In this document: piece by piece, positions 25,533-41,902 of the stretch
How positions within the stretch are numbered: position 1 is the stretch's first letter
Layout of the letters: each line of letters starts with the position of its first letter
Assembly (NCBI RefSeq): GCF_001632365.1
Contig: NW_024468562.1
Span: forward strand, 101,494 to 165,493
DNA length: 64,000 nucleotides
Source of the DNA: Laetiporus sulphureus 93-53
Taxonomy: Eukaryota > Basidiomycota > Agaricomycetes > Polyporales > Laetiporaceae
Direction: 5' to 3'
Notes under the pieces: model-generated
What the model saw: the letters and a program-made list of their open reading frames with translations, nothing else
Databases searched by the model: none
Told to the model about the DNA's origin: nothing
Made by a program: the position numbers and the translations under genes

Positions 25533-27641
25533 ATGGAACCACATGCGGTGGCGGCGGAAGCCACAGTGGTCTTACCGCAACCTGCGCATACTACAGCCCA
25601 CATCTTCCCCAATGCCGCCCGGCAATTAGAGACGATACTTGCTGCACAAAGTACTACATCCAGCTTCGACTATTGGTGGCCATATCCAGCTTGGGGTGCT
25701 GGCACCTCGACGTCGACCGTGGTTCTTCCTGACACTATCGTTGCTCCGACCGCAACCGTAGTAGCTGCGCCGAGCTTGGCCTCTGCATCTGTGTCTTCCG
25801 TGGCTAGCACTACAGTTCTATCTGCGGTCAACAGCTCAGCCTTCTCCCGCACGGTGGATCCGGGTCTTGTTCAAATTACCGCACTCCCACCTGCCAACGT
25901 CAGCTCCTCTACTCGAAGCCAACAAAATTCGACATCGCGTGGCTCCTCGTTCAACATCGCTTATCTCGCTCCTCTCTTCGCAGTCTTGGGTGCTCTATTT
26001 GGTGCATTCTGTGCATGGCTTCTGATTCGCTGGCTCTCCCGCCGTCGTGAGCGACATGCTCGTGGTTCATTTTTTCAACCCGGCCCACGCTACGTGCCTC
26101 CTCCGCAAATGGCAGACGAAAGCAGGCGCGGCCTCACCCAGGATCTGAGGTCACTCAGAGAAGACAGATCGAGTCGCTCAGGCGCATCATCTGATATTTC
26201 TGCGCCTCAGACAGGGCCTTTCAATGCTAGTGGCACGACATCCAGGCCGGTCTACACGAGCCATGAGACGGCGATGCATCCTTCGAGTCTGTCTACGAAT
26301 GTAGCTGCTCAAGAGCAGGACCCGTTCTTACGTCAGCCGAGGTCTACACCCAGCTCTGCTATGCATGCTGATCGCTTTCATGCGTCATTGACGTCTCCGG
26401 AGATGTTTGAAGAGGAAGATGACTATGCCGTGCCATATGATACTCTCCGCCACAAGTCCATCAGACGTGGAATACTCGAGAGGCTCAAGTTTGGGACTCT
26501 GCGACGGCCAGCGAAGGAAGGTCGTGACATATCAGATGCAGAGAAAAGTCTACCGATCCCTGAAGAGTCGCCTGTGAGGCGGGTTAGTCATAGGCAAGGC
26601 CACAAGAGGAACGACTCGGACTTCAACGTCGACGAGGTCAGGCTGCCAGCGATGCAGCGATCTGTCAGCAGTCCCGGTCCCAATCTCCTCAGATCTCCGT
26701 CGTTCGGCATGAGAGACGATTCGCCGTTGCTCCACAGTCCCGGATTTAGGATCATCGAGGAAGACCCGGAAGCCGATACGTCGTCAATACTTGAGCGGTA
26801 TCTGTCTCCGTTCATACCGCATCGCCATACCGTCTCTGTGCACCAGAAGCCCTCCAAGGACTCCGTCCGGACGCATTCTCCTGCCGCCGATTCGTACACT
26901 GCAATGCCTGCGCGGAGGAGCGCTGCCGAGAAGAGAAGCAGTCCATATGGTACGCCGTCCTCGTCACCCTCAAAGCCTCCAGCATCTTCTTTAGCTCGTG
27001 TGGATTCTTCCATCCTTCCGTTGAGCCCTCCTCGAATCATGTCGCCACCGTTGGAGTCCAAGCTGTTCTTCGCTGCTATTACGCCGGATTTTGGGTCAAC
27101 TCCCTCCCTTGCACTGCATTTGCCTGCGACCAGCACTAATCCGTCTGCTACGTCGATATCTTCACCAGCACCTCCGAAGAGACAGCAGAACAAGCTCCGC
27201 ACCAAGAAGGATCCTCCTTTACTGCCTTATCCCTCTTCGTCCGATTCGTCACCTTATCGGAACCGTTTGAAGAAATCCTTCAGACATGGCAACGTTACGG
27301 GGGAGACTCCTCTGAGCCAGCAACTCGTCTCAGCCTCTCCGCAGTCTGTCGCTTCGCCTGCTCCCAGCACCCAGGCTGAATGGTGCAGTCCTGCCACGAG
27401 GTTCGGCGTTCGGCATTCGGCACTCGAGAAGGTGGACGAGATTCTGTCGCGCAGCTGGAGCCAGCGGGACGTGAACGTTGACTTGTACGTCGGGAGCGCG
27501 ACACGATTTGGAGCTATGGTTGCGGACACATTGAAGAACGATGTCCGCGACGGCATTCCCACATCGGCCTCGGGCGCTGGGATTCAGCAAAGATTGGAAG
27601 CCTTGAAGACACAGGAACAAGCCGCTAACGATCGAGTGTGA
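25533..27641 (+). CDS. Single-pass membrane protein with Ser/Thr-rich ectodomain and disordered cytosolic tail
   Basis: Intronless gene of 702 residues; I recognise no named domain. Residues about 1-140 are Thr/Ser/Val/Ala-rich and probably O-mannosylated outside the cell. One strong membrane span follows (IAYLAPLFAVLGALFGAFCA then WLLIRW, residues about 147-168), stopped by SRRRERHARG, so the long C-terminal part should be cytosolic. That tail is Ser/Pro/Arg-rich and disordered, with a more conserved-looking end (SALEKVDEILSRSWSQRDV). The layout resembles fungal cell-wall sensor or mid2-like proteins, but the usual WSC or Cys-rich head is missing, so sensor function is only a guess. There is no clear N-terminal signal peptide, suggesting insertion by the internal span. 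Confidence 0.72.
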   Translation: MEPHAVAAEATVVLPQPAHTTAHIFPNAARQLETILAAQSTTSSFDYWWPYPAWGAGTSTSTVVLPDTIVAPTATVVAAPSLASASVSSVASTTVLSAVNSSAFSRTVDPGLVQITALPPANVSSSTRSQQNSTSRGSSFNIAYLAPLFAVLGALFGAFCAWLLIRWLSRRRERHARGSFFQPGPRYVPPPQMADESRRGLTQDLRSLREDRSSRSGASSDISAPQTGPFNASGTTSRPVYTSHETAMHPSSLSTNVAAQEQDPFLRQPRSTPSSAMHADRFHASLTSPEMFEEEDDYAVPYDTLRHKSIRRGILERLKFGTLRRPAKEGRDISDAEKSLPIPEESPVRRVSHRQGHKRNDSDFNVDEVRLPAMQRSVSSPGPNLLRSPSFGMRDDSPLLHSPGFRIIEEDPEADTSSILERYLSPFIPHRHTVSVHQKPSKDSVRTHSPAADSYTAMPARRSAAEKRSSPYGTPSSSPSKPPASSLARVDSSILPLSPPRIMSPPLESKLFFAAITPDFGSTPSLALHLPATSTNPSATSISSPAPPKRQQNKLRTKKDPPLLPYPSSSDSSPYRNRLKKSFRHGNVTGETPLSQQLVSASPQSVASPAPSTQAEWCSPATRFGVRHSALEKVDEILSRSWSQRDVNVDLYVGSATRFGAMVADTLKNDVRDGIPTSASGAGIQQRLEALKTQEQAANDRV

Positions 27642-28369
27642 ACGAAGGCGGCGTCTGGGTTTCGTTGCGTGACAGATTTGAACGTGTTTAGCTTCCTCCG
27701 GAGTACGATATCTGTTATTTTACATTTCATGTAAGCCGAGTCCTGTATTCGACGTTCTTGGTGCGTCGAGGCATCATCCGTCACGTTTTGCCAAAAAAAA
27801 AAAGTAGTAGTGATGGATTTCGACGAAAGCCGGAGCTCAGAGACTGGTAGGGTCAGGGTAAAGCATCGTACGGGAGGACCCGGCGGCTTCCAATACGGTC
27901 GCTGTTATAACTCAAGCGGTCAATATCCAAAGTCCTACCGTTGCGGTTTGGCCGTTGATTGAGATCACCAGCTACGCCGAGAAAATTCATTTCTGCGTGG
28001 CCGCATGTAGTGGCTGTGCAGTGTCTAACATGTGAGTAAATTCATCTATTGTACCACTCTAGCTCAGCTCACTGGTCCGTTCCACAAGATCTATCCTCTA
28101 TGAAAGTAAAGGCTTAGGATCTAAATGTCTTCGTGCTCCCATATGCATACTGCTGAGTCGCGGGCGACCTTGTTTATGACTATTCGTACACGAATGCTGA
28201 TGTTCGCCTGTGCAAACAGTAGTGCGGAGTTGAAGTCATCTACTAGTCATTCTAGCCCCATTTTGGCGAGGACATTTTCGCTACAGCTGCAAGGAGATAA
28301 ATTCGTATCAATGACAAGATCCGAGCCAAGGACTTCTAAACAGTAGCGATCTATGTCGTCGCGGACGCA
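27642..28369. other. Intergenic region between convergent genes
   Basis: 728 bp between the 3' ends of the membrane-protein gene (+) and monooxygenase copy B (-). It includes a run of 12 A at about 27790. No further gene is supported; the open frame at 28125-28346 lacks any family signal. Confidence 0.45.
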
Positions 28370-32240
<3,871 letters not shown>

Positions 32241-32344
32241 TTGCAAAATGTTTGCAGTGTGATCACTCTTTCAGATCGATTAATGCCGCGGAAAGCCAGC
32301 GTTTTCCGCAAGCTCCATTACCAACGCATCGCGATTATGTATAA

Positions 32345-32398
32345 GGGGACGAGTCAGTTCGGGGGAGGAGTCAGTTCGGGGGGACGAGTCAGTTGGGG
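32345..32398. repeat. Three-unit minisatellite
   Basis: Imperfect 16-17-bp units, consensus GGGGACGAGTCAGTTCG, at 32345-32360, 32361-32377 and 32378-32394, followed by GGGG. The corresponding site in the left arm (about 12010-12030) has no such repeat. Confidence 0.9.
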
Positions 32399-33684
32399 CC
32401 GCACGTCATCCCTTGCTCGATAGCAAGATTCACCAATGCGGCATGCCTGTCGCTAAAAATGTTGCAGGGTGGAAAAGATCTATTTAAAGTAGTACCGTCT
32501 TCCTAAGCTGCTGTTGTATAAGTAAGCATATTAGTCGAATTCTGTTTCGTCAGAAGTTCGCCGGCATCCCCGTATGTATCATCACAGCAAAGAAAGGTAG
32601 TACCAGTTCCTACTGGCAGTGTGTTGTCGTTGACGCCGGTTATTGGGCGATAACGGGGGGTTAACCCGGGTAAGGCGTTTGATTCCAAATAACAAATTTG
32701 GCTGTTACAGTTTGAACATAAACGAAGGACCCTTAAATTGAATTGGCTCTTTTCGCTTCCACCGTTCCACGACGGCCTCGCCTGATTCCAGCGCTCTTCT
32801 CTATCTAGTGGAGATTCAAGGACGAGGACCTCCTCACATCACTGTTTTCCGTGGTGCATAGATGACAATTACTACGCTACCTCTTACATCGCAGCTGATG
32901 TGTCCTTACTCCTCCCGTGATTCCCATCATCTTGTTCCACCACATCCTTGTTTTCATATCCAACTCCCACAGCCTTTCGTCCTCCTTCATAAACATCTCA
33001 TCTAAAGGCCGAGATAGAATTGTCTTATCAGAATTGTGGAGAGTCTGACGTCCTGAGCTTCGAGATACACAGGTTGAACAGCGTTATTTCCCCTCCTGGC
33101 GGCATCACCATGTCCACGATCACATTTTGATCCGCGCAGTAATCGGTGAAAGTGTACGACGCCGTCAACGGTAATTGTGTTCGCTTGATCTTTTTGTTGA
33201 CCATTCTGACTCAGGCTGATTGTTGCAAAGACACGTTCATTTGAAATGATTTCAACAAGAGTTCGATAAGTATGGCAACTTCCTCTAACCACATTGACTG
33301 TTGACGTACGCGGTCTTGATAGTTTGACGAGAATGTATGCAGGAGAATTTTGCAGCCATATAGGAGATGGGAACTCGGGCAAGGAAAGACTCTCGTGTCG
33401 CACTTCACATCTAACTGGCTTGTACGTAAATTCTGGACAGCCACATCCGATTTTAATATCTCACTCACGCCCTTCCCACAGACATCTACGTCCCACCGTC
33501 ATTCGTTGAAGGAAACCCCACTCACCTGGTCGCCAGGCGTATGTAGCCAAAACTGATATGCATATAGTCATAGATATTGATCAAATGCTATCCCCGTTCA
33601 TTCTGCGCGTTCCTTTGAGCAACCAGGTCGGCTGCACACGCGCAGCACTTCTCGAGTGACCTGGAGGATTCTATACGGCGTGTG

Positions 33685-33805
33685 GACCATTGTTTCGCAG
33701 CGTGTTTATCCGGATCAAAACCTTCATTTCACAGCGAAGAAGTTGTTATTTATTGCTGGGATTGCGTTCACTCTCTTCAATGTCCGTGTAGGGCTAGCAT
33801 GAGCG
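33685..33805 (+). pseudogene. 3' relic of a 7TM-like membrane protein gene (right arm)
   Basis: On the plus strand it encodes LLFIAGIAFTLFNVRVGLA and then a stop, matching the C-terminal part of the protein encoded at 37892-39314 and the relic at 10770-10905. No upstream exons of the family are recognisable, so this is a truncated remnant carried along with the duplicated segment. Confidence 0.65.
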
Positions 33806-34280
33806 CAATGGCTCACCAGCTGTCTCATGGAAATCGCCAACTTCCCTGCTGCGCGGCTCGGTTCACCACGGATCGCCATCTCCTATGCGTGCCCTGGAGA
33901 TAAATGTTACTGGCATCACTCGCGAGGCGAAGATCGTGACTTCAAGCCCTTGGATTTACGACAACGGCTCGAGTACTGTAGTTACTTGCGCCGGACGAAT
34001 ACATCATTTCAGCTTAGGGCCACCTCGTTGCAAGCTTTTGCTTCAGCCTGTTCTATGAACCAATGGAACAATTCTGGGTCAAGCAAGACTACAGGCCTGG
34101 ACATACACTCGAACTCGGGAACCGTTAAATATGCCTTTTTAAGCGCATATTCGTCTACTTTAAGTGTTATTTTAGAAAGTGTAAAGTCATCAGTAATTGA
34201 ACCGACTGCTCCACACCCTCTTCAACTAGCGTCCATCACCTTGCGCTCTTCATCCCTTTCACGACGATCTATCTATTTGC

Positions 34281-37200
34281 ATGGTTCATCGACCGTCTGA
34301 TTCGCGCTTACTCTCCAATCTATTGTCGAACGAGAAGGACTATTCTATCCACCTAATCCACCTGCTCAAACATTCGCAACTTTCTCTTGCATCATTCTCA
34401 GCTTATGCATCGGCGTCGGCGCCTCCGCTGTCCCATGTCATCGTAGCAGTTGCGGGCGTACTCGCGGGTGCTGACGATGCACTGCGCAAGTACGTCTCGT
34501 CTCTGGAGGGTTGGCAGGGGCAACTGAAGGCGCTGAAGAACCTCGAAGATGAAGTCGGGAACGTGATGCGTGACCGTGAAATCCTGTAAGTCTTTCAACT
34601 TCTGGCAGGGTGCTCCGATCTGCAGGACGCACAACTCCGTCGGAAATGACGCATAGATGTGGAGACATGCGAACATGACGCTATGTATCCATCCACCCGT
34701 ATACGCGGTACTCGTGACGTAATGTACGGAAGGGATGGAGCTGCGTATTATTGGTTGCCCGATGATGCCGTATGGCTTTCATGCCCTCCAGCAGTGGCTC
34801 AATTTTTGTCTTTTCTCTACCCAGTGTTAACCGGCTCATCAAGGCTTCCAAGCAGACGAAGCCGATGCGGGACTCTGTGCTTTCAACGTCCGGCTCCGCG
34901 TCCTCGCTGAACTTTGTCAAACCCGAGGTTACTATGGGTCCGAAGATGAATGCAGCACAGACAGAGCTGCAGGCATGCGAAGCACACCTTGCCCAGAAGG
35001 AGCATGAGCTCGAGCATTTGCGAGTCACCGCAATATGCTCCGGGCTCCAGGCACGTTGCAAGGCAATGGTGGAATGTGGATGGGCCTGGGGCGAGATGGG
35101 AAAGGAGGGTCTCAGGGCATTGGATGGTATGAGGGCGCCCAACGGAAACGGTGCGTCGTCGTTAGCGTCCAGCGAGGTTTCATCACGCCTGAACTCCGAG
35201 TCTCTGGTTCTCAGGAAATGCACTCCACGTTCTACCACCGACCCACTCAAGTCCTGCACAGAATTCTGACACTGGACACGCCCCATCTGACTTCTCTTCC
35301 CTTGCGCCATCCCAGAGCGCGTCTCAAATCGGGCTACCTCCCATTCCGGTCGCTCACACCGAACCTGATTCCTCCTGGCACGACCAGCCACCGACGCCGC
35401 CCAAACCGTATGCGCTGCAGATCCCCGCAGCACACTTGATACCCGACATGCCGAATGGCATGCCGACGTCTCGTTCGCCGATCCCAGAGGTCGAGGAGGA
35501 AGAAGAGGAAGGCGGCGGGAGCAGTGAGTCTGAGGAGGATTTAGGTCCAGTCGAGGTGCACGAGAACGCACGGTTTGCGAAGAAAAGGAAGGGTAGAATG
35601 ACATCTATGATACCCGAACCACGCTCCGCGCTTGAGCCTCATGCCATGCGGGACTCTGTGGACAGCGCGAGACACGTACACTTCCCTGCGCCAGCGCCGA
35701 GCTACGACTCACCCTCGAGCAACAAAAAGGAGCGCACTCGGAGCGGATCGTCCTTTTTCGGAAGTATCGCGTCGCTATTTCACCACCGAGACCGAGACCG
35801 AGACCGAAGCGGCGCGTCTGTCGACGAGCACGATTCTCCAGTTTCGAGCAGACCGGCTTCGCGTTGGAGCACGCGCACGGACAAGTACCTCAGCAAAGCC
35901 ATGCGAGGAGGTGACAGCTCGGACGAGGAAGGCGACGAGGCGCATGTACAGCAGTACTATACTTGGTCACCGACGTACGAGGCCCCGCAGGCACCCCGAT
36001 CTGCCCTTACAGCCTCCACGTCTGAGATGGGCATCCGCGCGACACAGCAGTCAAAGAATAAGTCCACGAAGCGCAAGCCTGTTCGGAATACTGTTGCGGA
36101 CGCAGACCGAGGCTGGGTGAGCGATGGCGCGGCGACGTTCGGCGCGAGTGCGAACGTGAGGCGTACTGCATCGGTGACGAGGAAGCCTGAGTCCGGAAAG
36201 GCGGCACAGCCGAAGATGAATGGCGATGCAAATCCAGCTGCCTTGGGTCGGAGCGATTCAGTTTCAGCTAGGACTAGAAAGCCTTCGCTGCCGGGAACTA
36301 CGCAGGTAATCCTCGGCGATGCCTCTGTCACGGTGTCGCGGAGCTCGTCATTGTCGAAGTCTCAATTGAGCACGGCGTCAGCTCCTGCACGCGGCCATGC
36401 ACGCAATCCGCCGCTGGAGCAGCATCAACAAGGTCTGAATCGCGCGCGGACTACTTCTGCCCACACACCCAACCCAACATCGCAGCAGGCTAAGGATCAT
36501 CGGCGTTTCAGCTCAGTGTCCACTGTTCACCGCTCGGGTCTGACGCGGAACAACGACGGCCCAAGTCTTATGAGCATCGTCGAAGGCGTTGCGAAGCAGA
36601 ACAAGGACGCGTGGGCGAAGCAGGATCCCAACCGCATGCTCATGCCTGTGAAAGCTCCGCCGCCGATACACATTAGCCAGGACTATAATCAACCTCAACA
36701 GCCGGCAGCCAATGTCAGTGTGCCTCGGGATGCTGGGCTGTCCAGAAATAACTCGATAAGCAAGAGCCCTGCGGCTGCCTCGCCGCTGGAGACGCTTTCA
36801 GATGTTCCCGCGTCCGCATCTGCGCCGTCGCTGCCCGTGTCAGCGAACAAGCCACCGGAGAAGATGCCACTGCGCTCGGCGCTCAGGAACAGTCGGACAC
36901 CGTCACCCAACCCTCCGTCAACATCCGCTGGTCCATCTCTCAGTGCCGCACCGGACACTGCAGTGCCGGTTACGAATGGGTCAAAGTTGCGCAATGGATC
37001 GCGTAGCCTGCTCGCGCCCTCGCCCGCAGAGGATGATGCGACGTCCATATCATCGTATGAGACAATCAACGAGGTATTCTACGACGCGGAGTCCGATCCG
37101 CAACCTGAGCCTGAACTCGATCCTTCCCTTGCGCCTCCTACACCCCCTCCCAGCGACACAAAGCCGGAGCCCGCAAAGGGCGGCGACCTCTCTCGGTCTG

Positions 37201-37490
37201 TAAGCTCGAGCAGTACGACAGGCACCGGACCCATACGTAGGAAGAGCGTGCGGATGTCGTTGCCGCCGACGTTCTCCACCACTCCGCCCGTGTTCGACGA
37301 CGACGATGATGATGCTGAAACGACCAGAGGACGCCACCATCCCTGGCCATTGAACGGCGATGCGTCGTCTGGCCGTCAAGGCGGGTGGTCGTCCAGAGTT
37401 CAAGAGCGGGATTTGTGGCAAGATTCCAGCGATGACGATGAGGAATATTTAAGAGCGAAGAGACTACTCAGTCGCATGTCCAAGATATGA
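34281..37490 (+). CDS. BAR-superfamily (Ivy1-like) protein with long disordered tail
   Basis: Exon 1 (34281-34585) and exon 2 (from 34825) encode an alpha-helical N-terminal part of about 230 residues: LLSNEKDYSIHLIHLLKHSQ, ADDALRKYVSSLEGWQGQLK, VNRLIKASKQTKP, QTELQACEAHLAQKEHEL, RCKAMVECGWAWGEMGKEGL. Helix length and pattern fit BAR/I-BAR membrane-curving proteins such as yeast Ivy1; I infer this from layout, not from a decisive motif. A phase-0 intron follows (donor at 35177 or 35207, acceptor at 35315), then a long exon with a Glu-rich run, many Ser/Pro segments, a repeated DRDR stretch and an acidic patch before the end. Cytosolic, membrane-associated and probably phospho-regulated. Confidence 0.72.
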
Positions 37491-37891
37491 GTTCTCACAG
37501 GAGAACTGTCCTTTGCCCGTCAGTTGCCATTCGCATAAACCCTTCACTTGCGAAGTAAAGGCAGTTTTTGGTTCATACATTCTTACTTATGTACTATTAC
37601 GCGTTCGTCATATACTTTGCCCGGTATCGTACTGTACCCATACGTATTAGTAGTTTATCATTGTCCTAGTAATTCGGTTCATATACCTTGTTTGTTCTAT
37701 TTCATCGTACAACGTATATACACGTACAGCCAGACATGCATTTGATATCATCTACGCTTGGCGTGACTTGCGAACCTTCATCGGCGTGCGATAGAAGGTG
37801 AACAAGGAAAAAGTGCTGGTGAGTACATCAGTGACTTCGCGCATCTGGATTAACCCCACTGAGAACAATATCAAAACAGAACATCAGGTTC
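37491..37891. other. Intergenic region between convergent genes
   Basis: 401 bp of AT-rich DNA between the 3' ends of the BAR-like gene and the 7TM-like gene; likely the two 3' untranslated regions. Nothing else is seen. Confidence 0.5.
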
Positions 37892-39314
37892 TCAAACCGT
37901 ATCAGTCATTGTACCGTCTGGGAGTTTCAGTCCAGAATCACTGCGAACGGTAGTACGTGTCACGTTTATGGTGAGTGGACGCATGGAGTGCGTTGTATCA
38001 TCAAGACCACGATGAAGTGGGCCACGGAACACCGTGTTCTGCTGGTCTTCTGGTGAATGGTGATCAGCTGTGTACGCCCAGCCTAGGCCGACGCGGACGT
38101 TGATAAGCATGAATGCGATTCCCGCAATGAACGGCAGTGTTTCGACGGCCGTAAACTGTAGGTTGGATCGGGATTGATATGCCACAAAAAAGAAAAAGTT
38201 CCAGGCGCTGCAGAAAATGTCGTACGTTGCGATTGGATGAGCGGTAAAAGGAAGATTTGCTTACGTATAGAGGAATGCGCTTTCCACCATGATTGCAGCA
38301 GCATTCTGCACATGGATGGGTGAATTAACTGTCAATACAATGTCTGGTTTCATCATATTTGCAACTAACCATCAGATTTGTTCCAGAATAGTGGGAAGCC
38401 ACTCTATTCACTCTCCAAATTTTCCACGCAATCATACCTGATAATGGATCTTAATTCAGTGTCGGAACGCACAGGCAATCGGCTTACAAGTTGCATAAAT
38501 GTTGGTGCTACAACGTGAGTCAGACGACAATTGTGAGCTCGCATGCCATTGAAACTTACATCATGCTGAACACACAGTTGCATGTAATCCACCGCCCTGC
38601 TGCTGTTGCGAATATATTTTCGCCAAGATGAAACTGGGACAGCTGGTAGGTTACCCCGATTCCGCACACTGCTTGGACATGCAGATGAGCTGTTGTGTTA
38701 CAGCCGTTGCAAATTGGGTTATACACGGACCTGTCAAGCCAAGCAGCGTACATATAGACGGAATAATGATATACTTGTTGTAAGCCCACACGATCCATAG
38801 GCGGTAAATCTCCAATAACGGAGACTTGTCAGTGCAGTTCGCATACCTCTATCAGTCCTAAATAACTTACGATCATCGCGTCCCCAAGGACGACAGCAGC
38901 CACCATAGCACCAGTTTGTATGACCTCTGTCGGTTGAGACAAGTTTCCATAGAAAGCTAGAGGCTGTGCACCTCCTTCAAAGTCGACGAAGGCTTTGAAA
39001 AGGCGAGTTACGGCAATGACCCAATGCTTCATAACACGTTTATATCGTCAGCATTGCTATGACGGCGAGGATGAAAGATTCTCACATACCAGAGTGTTCG
39101 ACATCAAAAGAAGCACTCCTGCGACAAACATCGGCTGCGTGTATAACGGATTGCAAGTGGCTTTCAGTCTGCGCGGCAGGGCATTACTTGACTGTCGATG
39201 ACGTTGTACAAGTAGCCAGAATAAAAGGACCGTGAGCACAAGGAATATGCCATAGAGAAGACTTTCTAAGCAGATTGTAGCCAGATTTGCCGATATAAGA
39301 GATACGCTGGCCAT
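37892..39314 (-). CDS. Agaricomycete 7TM-like membrane protein of unknown function
   Basis: Multi-exon gene starting at 39314. The first exon encodes a membrane span (LESLLYGIFLVLTVLLFWLL). Later exons give AFVDFEGGAQPLAFYGNLSQ and VVLGDAMI, then segments such as YQLSQFHLGENIFATAAGRW, and near the end LPFIAGIAFMLINVRVGLGW followed by a soluble tail of about 60 residues. This order matches a large mushroom family of seven-span proteins whose function is not known; a receptor-like role is often assumed. Introns in the middle (38300-38800) are hard to place, so I cannot exclude a defect there. Two broken 3' fragments of the same family occur in the arms of duplication 1. Confidence 0.7.
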
Positions 39315-41254
39315 GTTTTAGCAAGTGGCTCTCTGGCGACATCTCAAGGGAACGAAACTCGCCTGTTTATGTATCTTATTGTCCTGGATGATCATCATAG
39401 GTGACAATCCGGAAGATTGGAAGACTGCCAGTCCAAGCAGCGCCATAGATCGCCGTGACATTGCAACCACGGTACTGCATTCAGTGTTAGCCGCGGCGGT
39501 ACTAGTCTAAGCATAGCAATTATTGTTCTTCGGATCTAAAGTGCCACTTCGCGAACAAATGTGGTCAATCGATTCTTCCAAGCCACCGCCTGAGACACAA
39601 CGTTGACCGGATCGATCTGTCGCAAGCCCATAGCATACGGAAATTTATCCCATATTCTGGCAGATCGCAGGCGTGCACACAAGCCGGGACAAAGCGCCAA
39701 AGCAAAACAGATGCGAGCGCGTGCACGGCCTTGCGCGTCAAAGAAATCTCGACAAAGTCGAGAAGCCTGAAGTAGTTCAAGTCCATTCCACCAATGACAC
39801 TGACGTGATTCTATTCAAAGAAGCTTCAGACTGACTGACGTGATTCTATTCAAAGACTGCTGAAGTCGGACATACTAGACGAGCTGGTGGCTGCGCGTCG
39901 TCACTTCCACTTGGCAGTGGTCCGCTTGCATTCGCCAGAGCCCGATACGCAAAGAAAGATACAGAAAACGGGACCTCGCAGACGCACCACCTTCTCCGGG
40001 GACGTGAGGCACCATGGTAGTGTGAACATTTGTTGCAGCCGGTAGGCGCTTGCTCTCGAGGTTTTGTCTTTCACAGGCATCGTGGGACGGAAATTCAAGA
40101 GTACGTAACGCTGAATGATCGACGGATATGAGCGGCATATGCAGTTTTCCGCATAGGTCAAACCGGGGAAGGAGGGAGGCTATGCGGGTCCGAAGAAACA
40201 GCCTACGATCGTGTGGTCCAGTAAAAATATATGCAGAGCATCACTGCCTTGAAGGTGGTCTTGCCCGTCTTGCATTTTGTCTTCGAGTATGTCATGAATT
40301 CCGACGTCTGGATGTATAAAATAACGAGATTGTCCGTTCAGAGGTGTCCTGATGCAGATAAAGGGATTACGCCGCCGCTACCGTCGTCAGCACGAGCATT
40401 CCATGTCATCCACGTCTAACACTGCTTCCGTGGTGGCTCCCAGCTCCGCGAAGAACAACTATCATGAGTGATTAGTGGCAACGGTTAAAGGTGCTACTTT
40501 GAATGTGCTGCCGAAACCAGCTGGCACAACTTACTTGTGCTCATGAACCTGCCAAAACTCGGAATCATTCACAGCCGCAGAGAAATACCGAAGCGGTCAT
40601 TGGCCAGCTCGACTTTGCTTGAACGATACAACTAGCCGTCTGGCCGGAATTTTGGAAGCCATTATTTTGAAATGACCGTGAAGAATCTTGACACGAACGA
40701 CAGAGGCAGTAAAATATGATGGAATAGAATAGGCAGATAAACTTTGACGATCTAGTATACCATGTTCATAGTTGCTCGGAAATTCATGCTGACTCTGGAG
40801 TTCCTCGACAACTAGTCGAGAACATCGTGTGTCCCTTTCGATCTGTGAAAAACCGAGACCTGTAAATACAGACCCCTCATGAAGGTACTCATTGCGACCA
40901 ATGAGAACCCACACTTGATCCGAACTTGAGACAACAATTCAGAGGATCGCGGTAATTTCCGCCTCCGTTCACGATATGGCTGCTCGCGCCAATTTGCTGA
41001 TGTGCTTTACTCGACATTCAGAATAATTTCTTGAGCCAGACTGGCCTCGTAAGATAGCATTTCATCCGTTCAGTTGAGACGATGAGAGAAAACACAGCGG
41101 AGTTTTAACCTGCCCTTTTTCGGATTCCATTATGTAATCAAAATATCGGGCGCTTAGTGTGTGGCCGAGGAGGGTAGACCCCCAACTTGCGCGCCAGTGT
41201 GAGCCACACACAGCTTGTCTTCTCCCTTCTACCTCTCGAGAAAACTGCGCGAAG
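39315..41254. other. Long intergenic region
   Basis: 1.9 kb between the 7TM-like gene and SUMO, divergently transcribed. It holds many short frames without family resemblance and one short direct repeat (39800-39856). The SUMO promoter should lie in the last few hundred bases. Confidence 0.45.
39800..39856. repeat. 22-bp direct repeat
   Basis: CTGACGTGATTCTATTCAAA plus two further bases (GA) occur at 39800-39821 and again at 39835-39856 without a mismatch, 35 bp apart start to start. Too small to be a transposon by itself; it might be a target-site or slippage duplication. Confidence 0.85.
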
Positions 41255-41902
41255 ATGTCCGAAGCTGAGCAGCACACATCCACACAGGAGGTTGAGCCCA
41301 AAGCGGAAGAGGCCAACGCGCCGATCAACATCAAGGTAAGCGCGTTTCAAACACCATTCGCGTCCTGGCGAGCCCTCGAGGATTGACCTGCGGCTCGCCT
41401 GCGCGGATGGATAGGTTACAACACAAACCGGAGAGGAAGTGTTCTTCAAGATCAAGAGAAATACGAAGTTGAGCAAGCTCCAAGGAGCTTATGCTGCGAA
41501 AGTGGGCAAGGACGTGAGCAGTATTCGGTGAGTCTCATCTTTGACGCCCCTCCTGGAGGACTTGCGCGGAACATGGACAGAGCATATACGTCCGGAACCT
41601 GCATCAATCCGCGCTTACGATGCGACTTCTTGACTTCTATTGGTATGATAATATTTATTTACCGCGCCCCATAGGTTCCTCTACGATGGGAACAGAATAA
41701 ACGACGATGACACACCGGCATCGCTGGACATGGAAGATAACGGTGAGCCACGATGAGGTAACGCATGATTTAAGCTGACGATTCTCCCGCTAGATTCCAT
41801 TGATGTCATGGTAGAGCGTACGCGACACTTATACTCCGATTCTAATGTGGCCTGTGATACTAACATGTTTTCATGGACGCAGAGGTCGGAGGTTCAGCGT
41901 GA
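41255..41902 (+). CDS. SMT3: Ubiquitin-like modifier SUMO
   Basis: Five exons (41255-41335, 41415-41527, 41675-41742, 41794-41817, 41883-41902) give 101 residues. A flexible acidic N-terminus precedes the ubiquitin-like fold: INIKVTTQTGEEVFFKIKRN, KLSKLQGAYAAKVGKDVSSI, FLYDGNRINDDDTPASLDME, DSIDVMVEQ. The last tiny exon supplies VGG followed by SA, so the diglycine used for conjugation is present and a two-residue tail must be removed by an Ulp-type protease. SUMO is joined to lysines of many, mostly nuclear, targets through E1 (Aos1-Uba2) and E2 (Ubc9). The 24-nt and 20-nt last exons are short but have good splice sites, and the final CAG codon is built across the junction. Confidence 0.95.

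Noticed and set aside
26588..27205. 205-codon antisense frame in the membrane-protein gene
   Set aside because: A mirror of Ser/Pro-rich codons on the sense strand; composition explains it.
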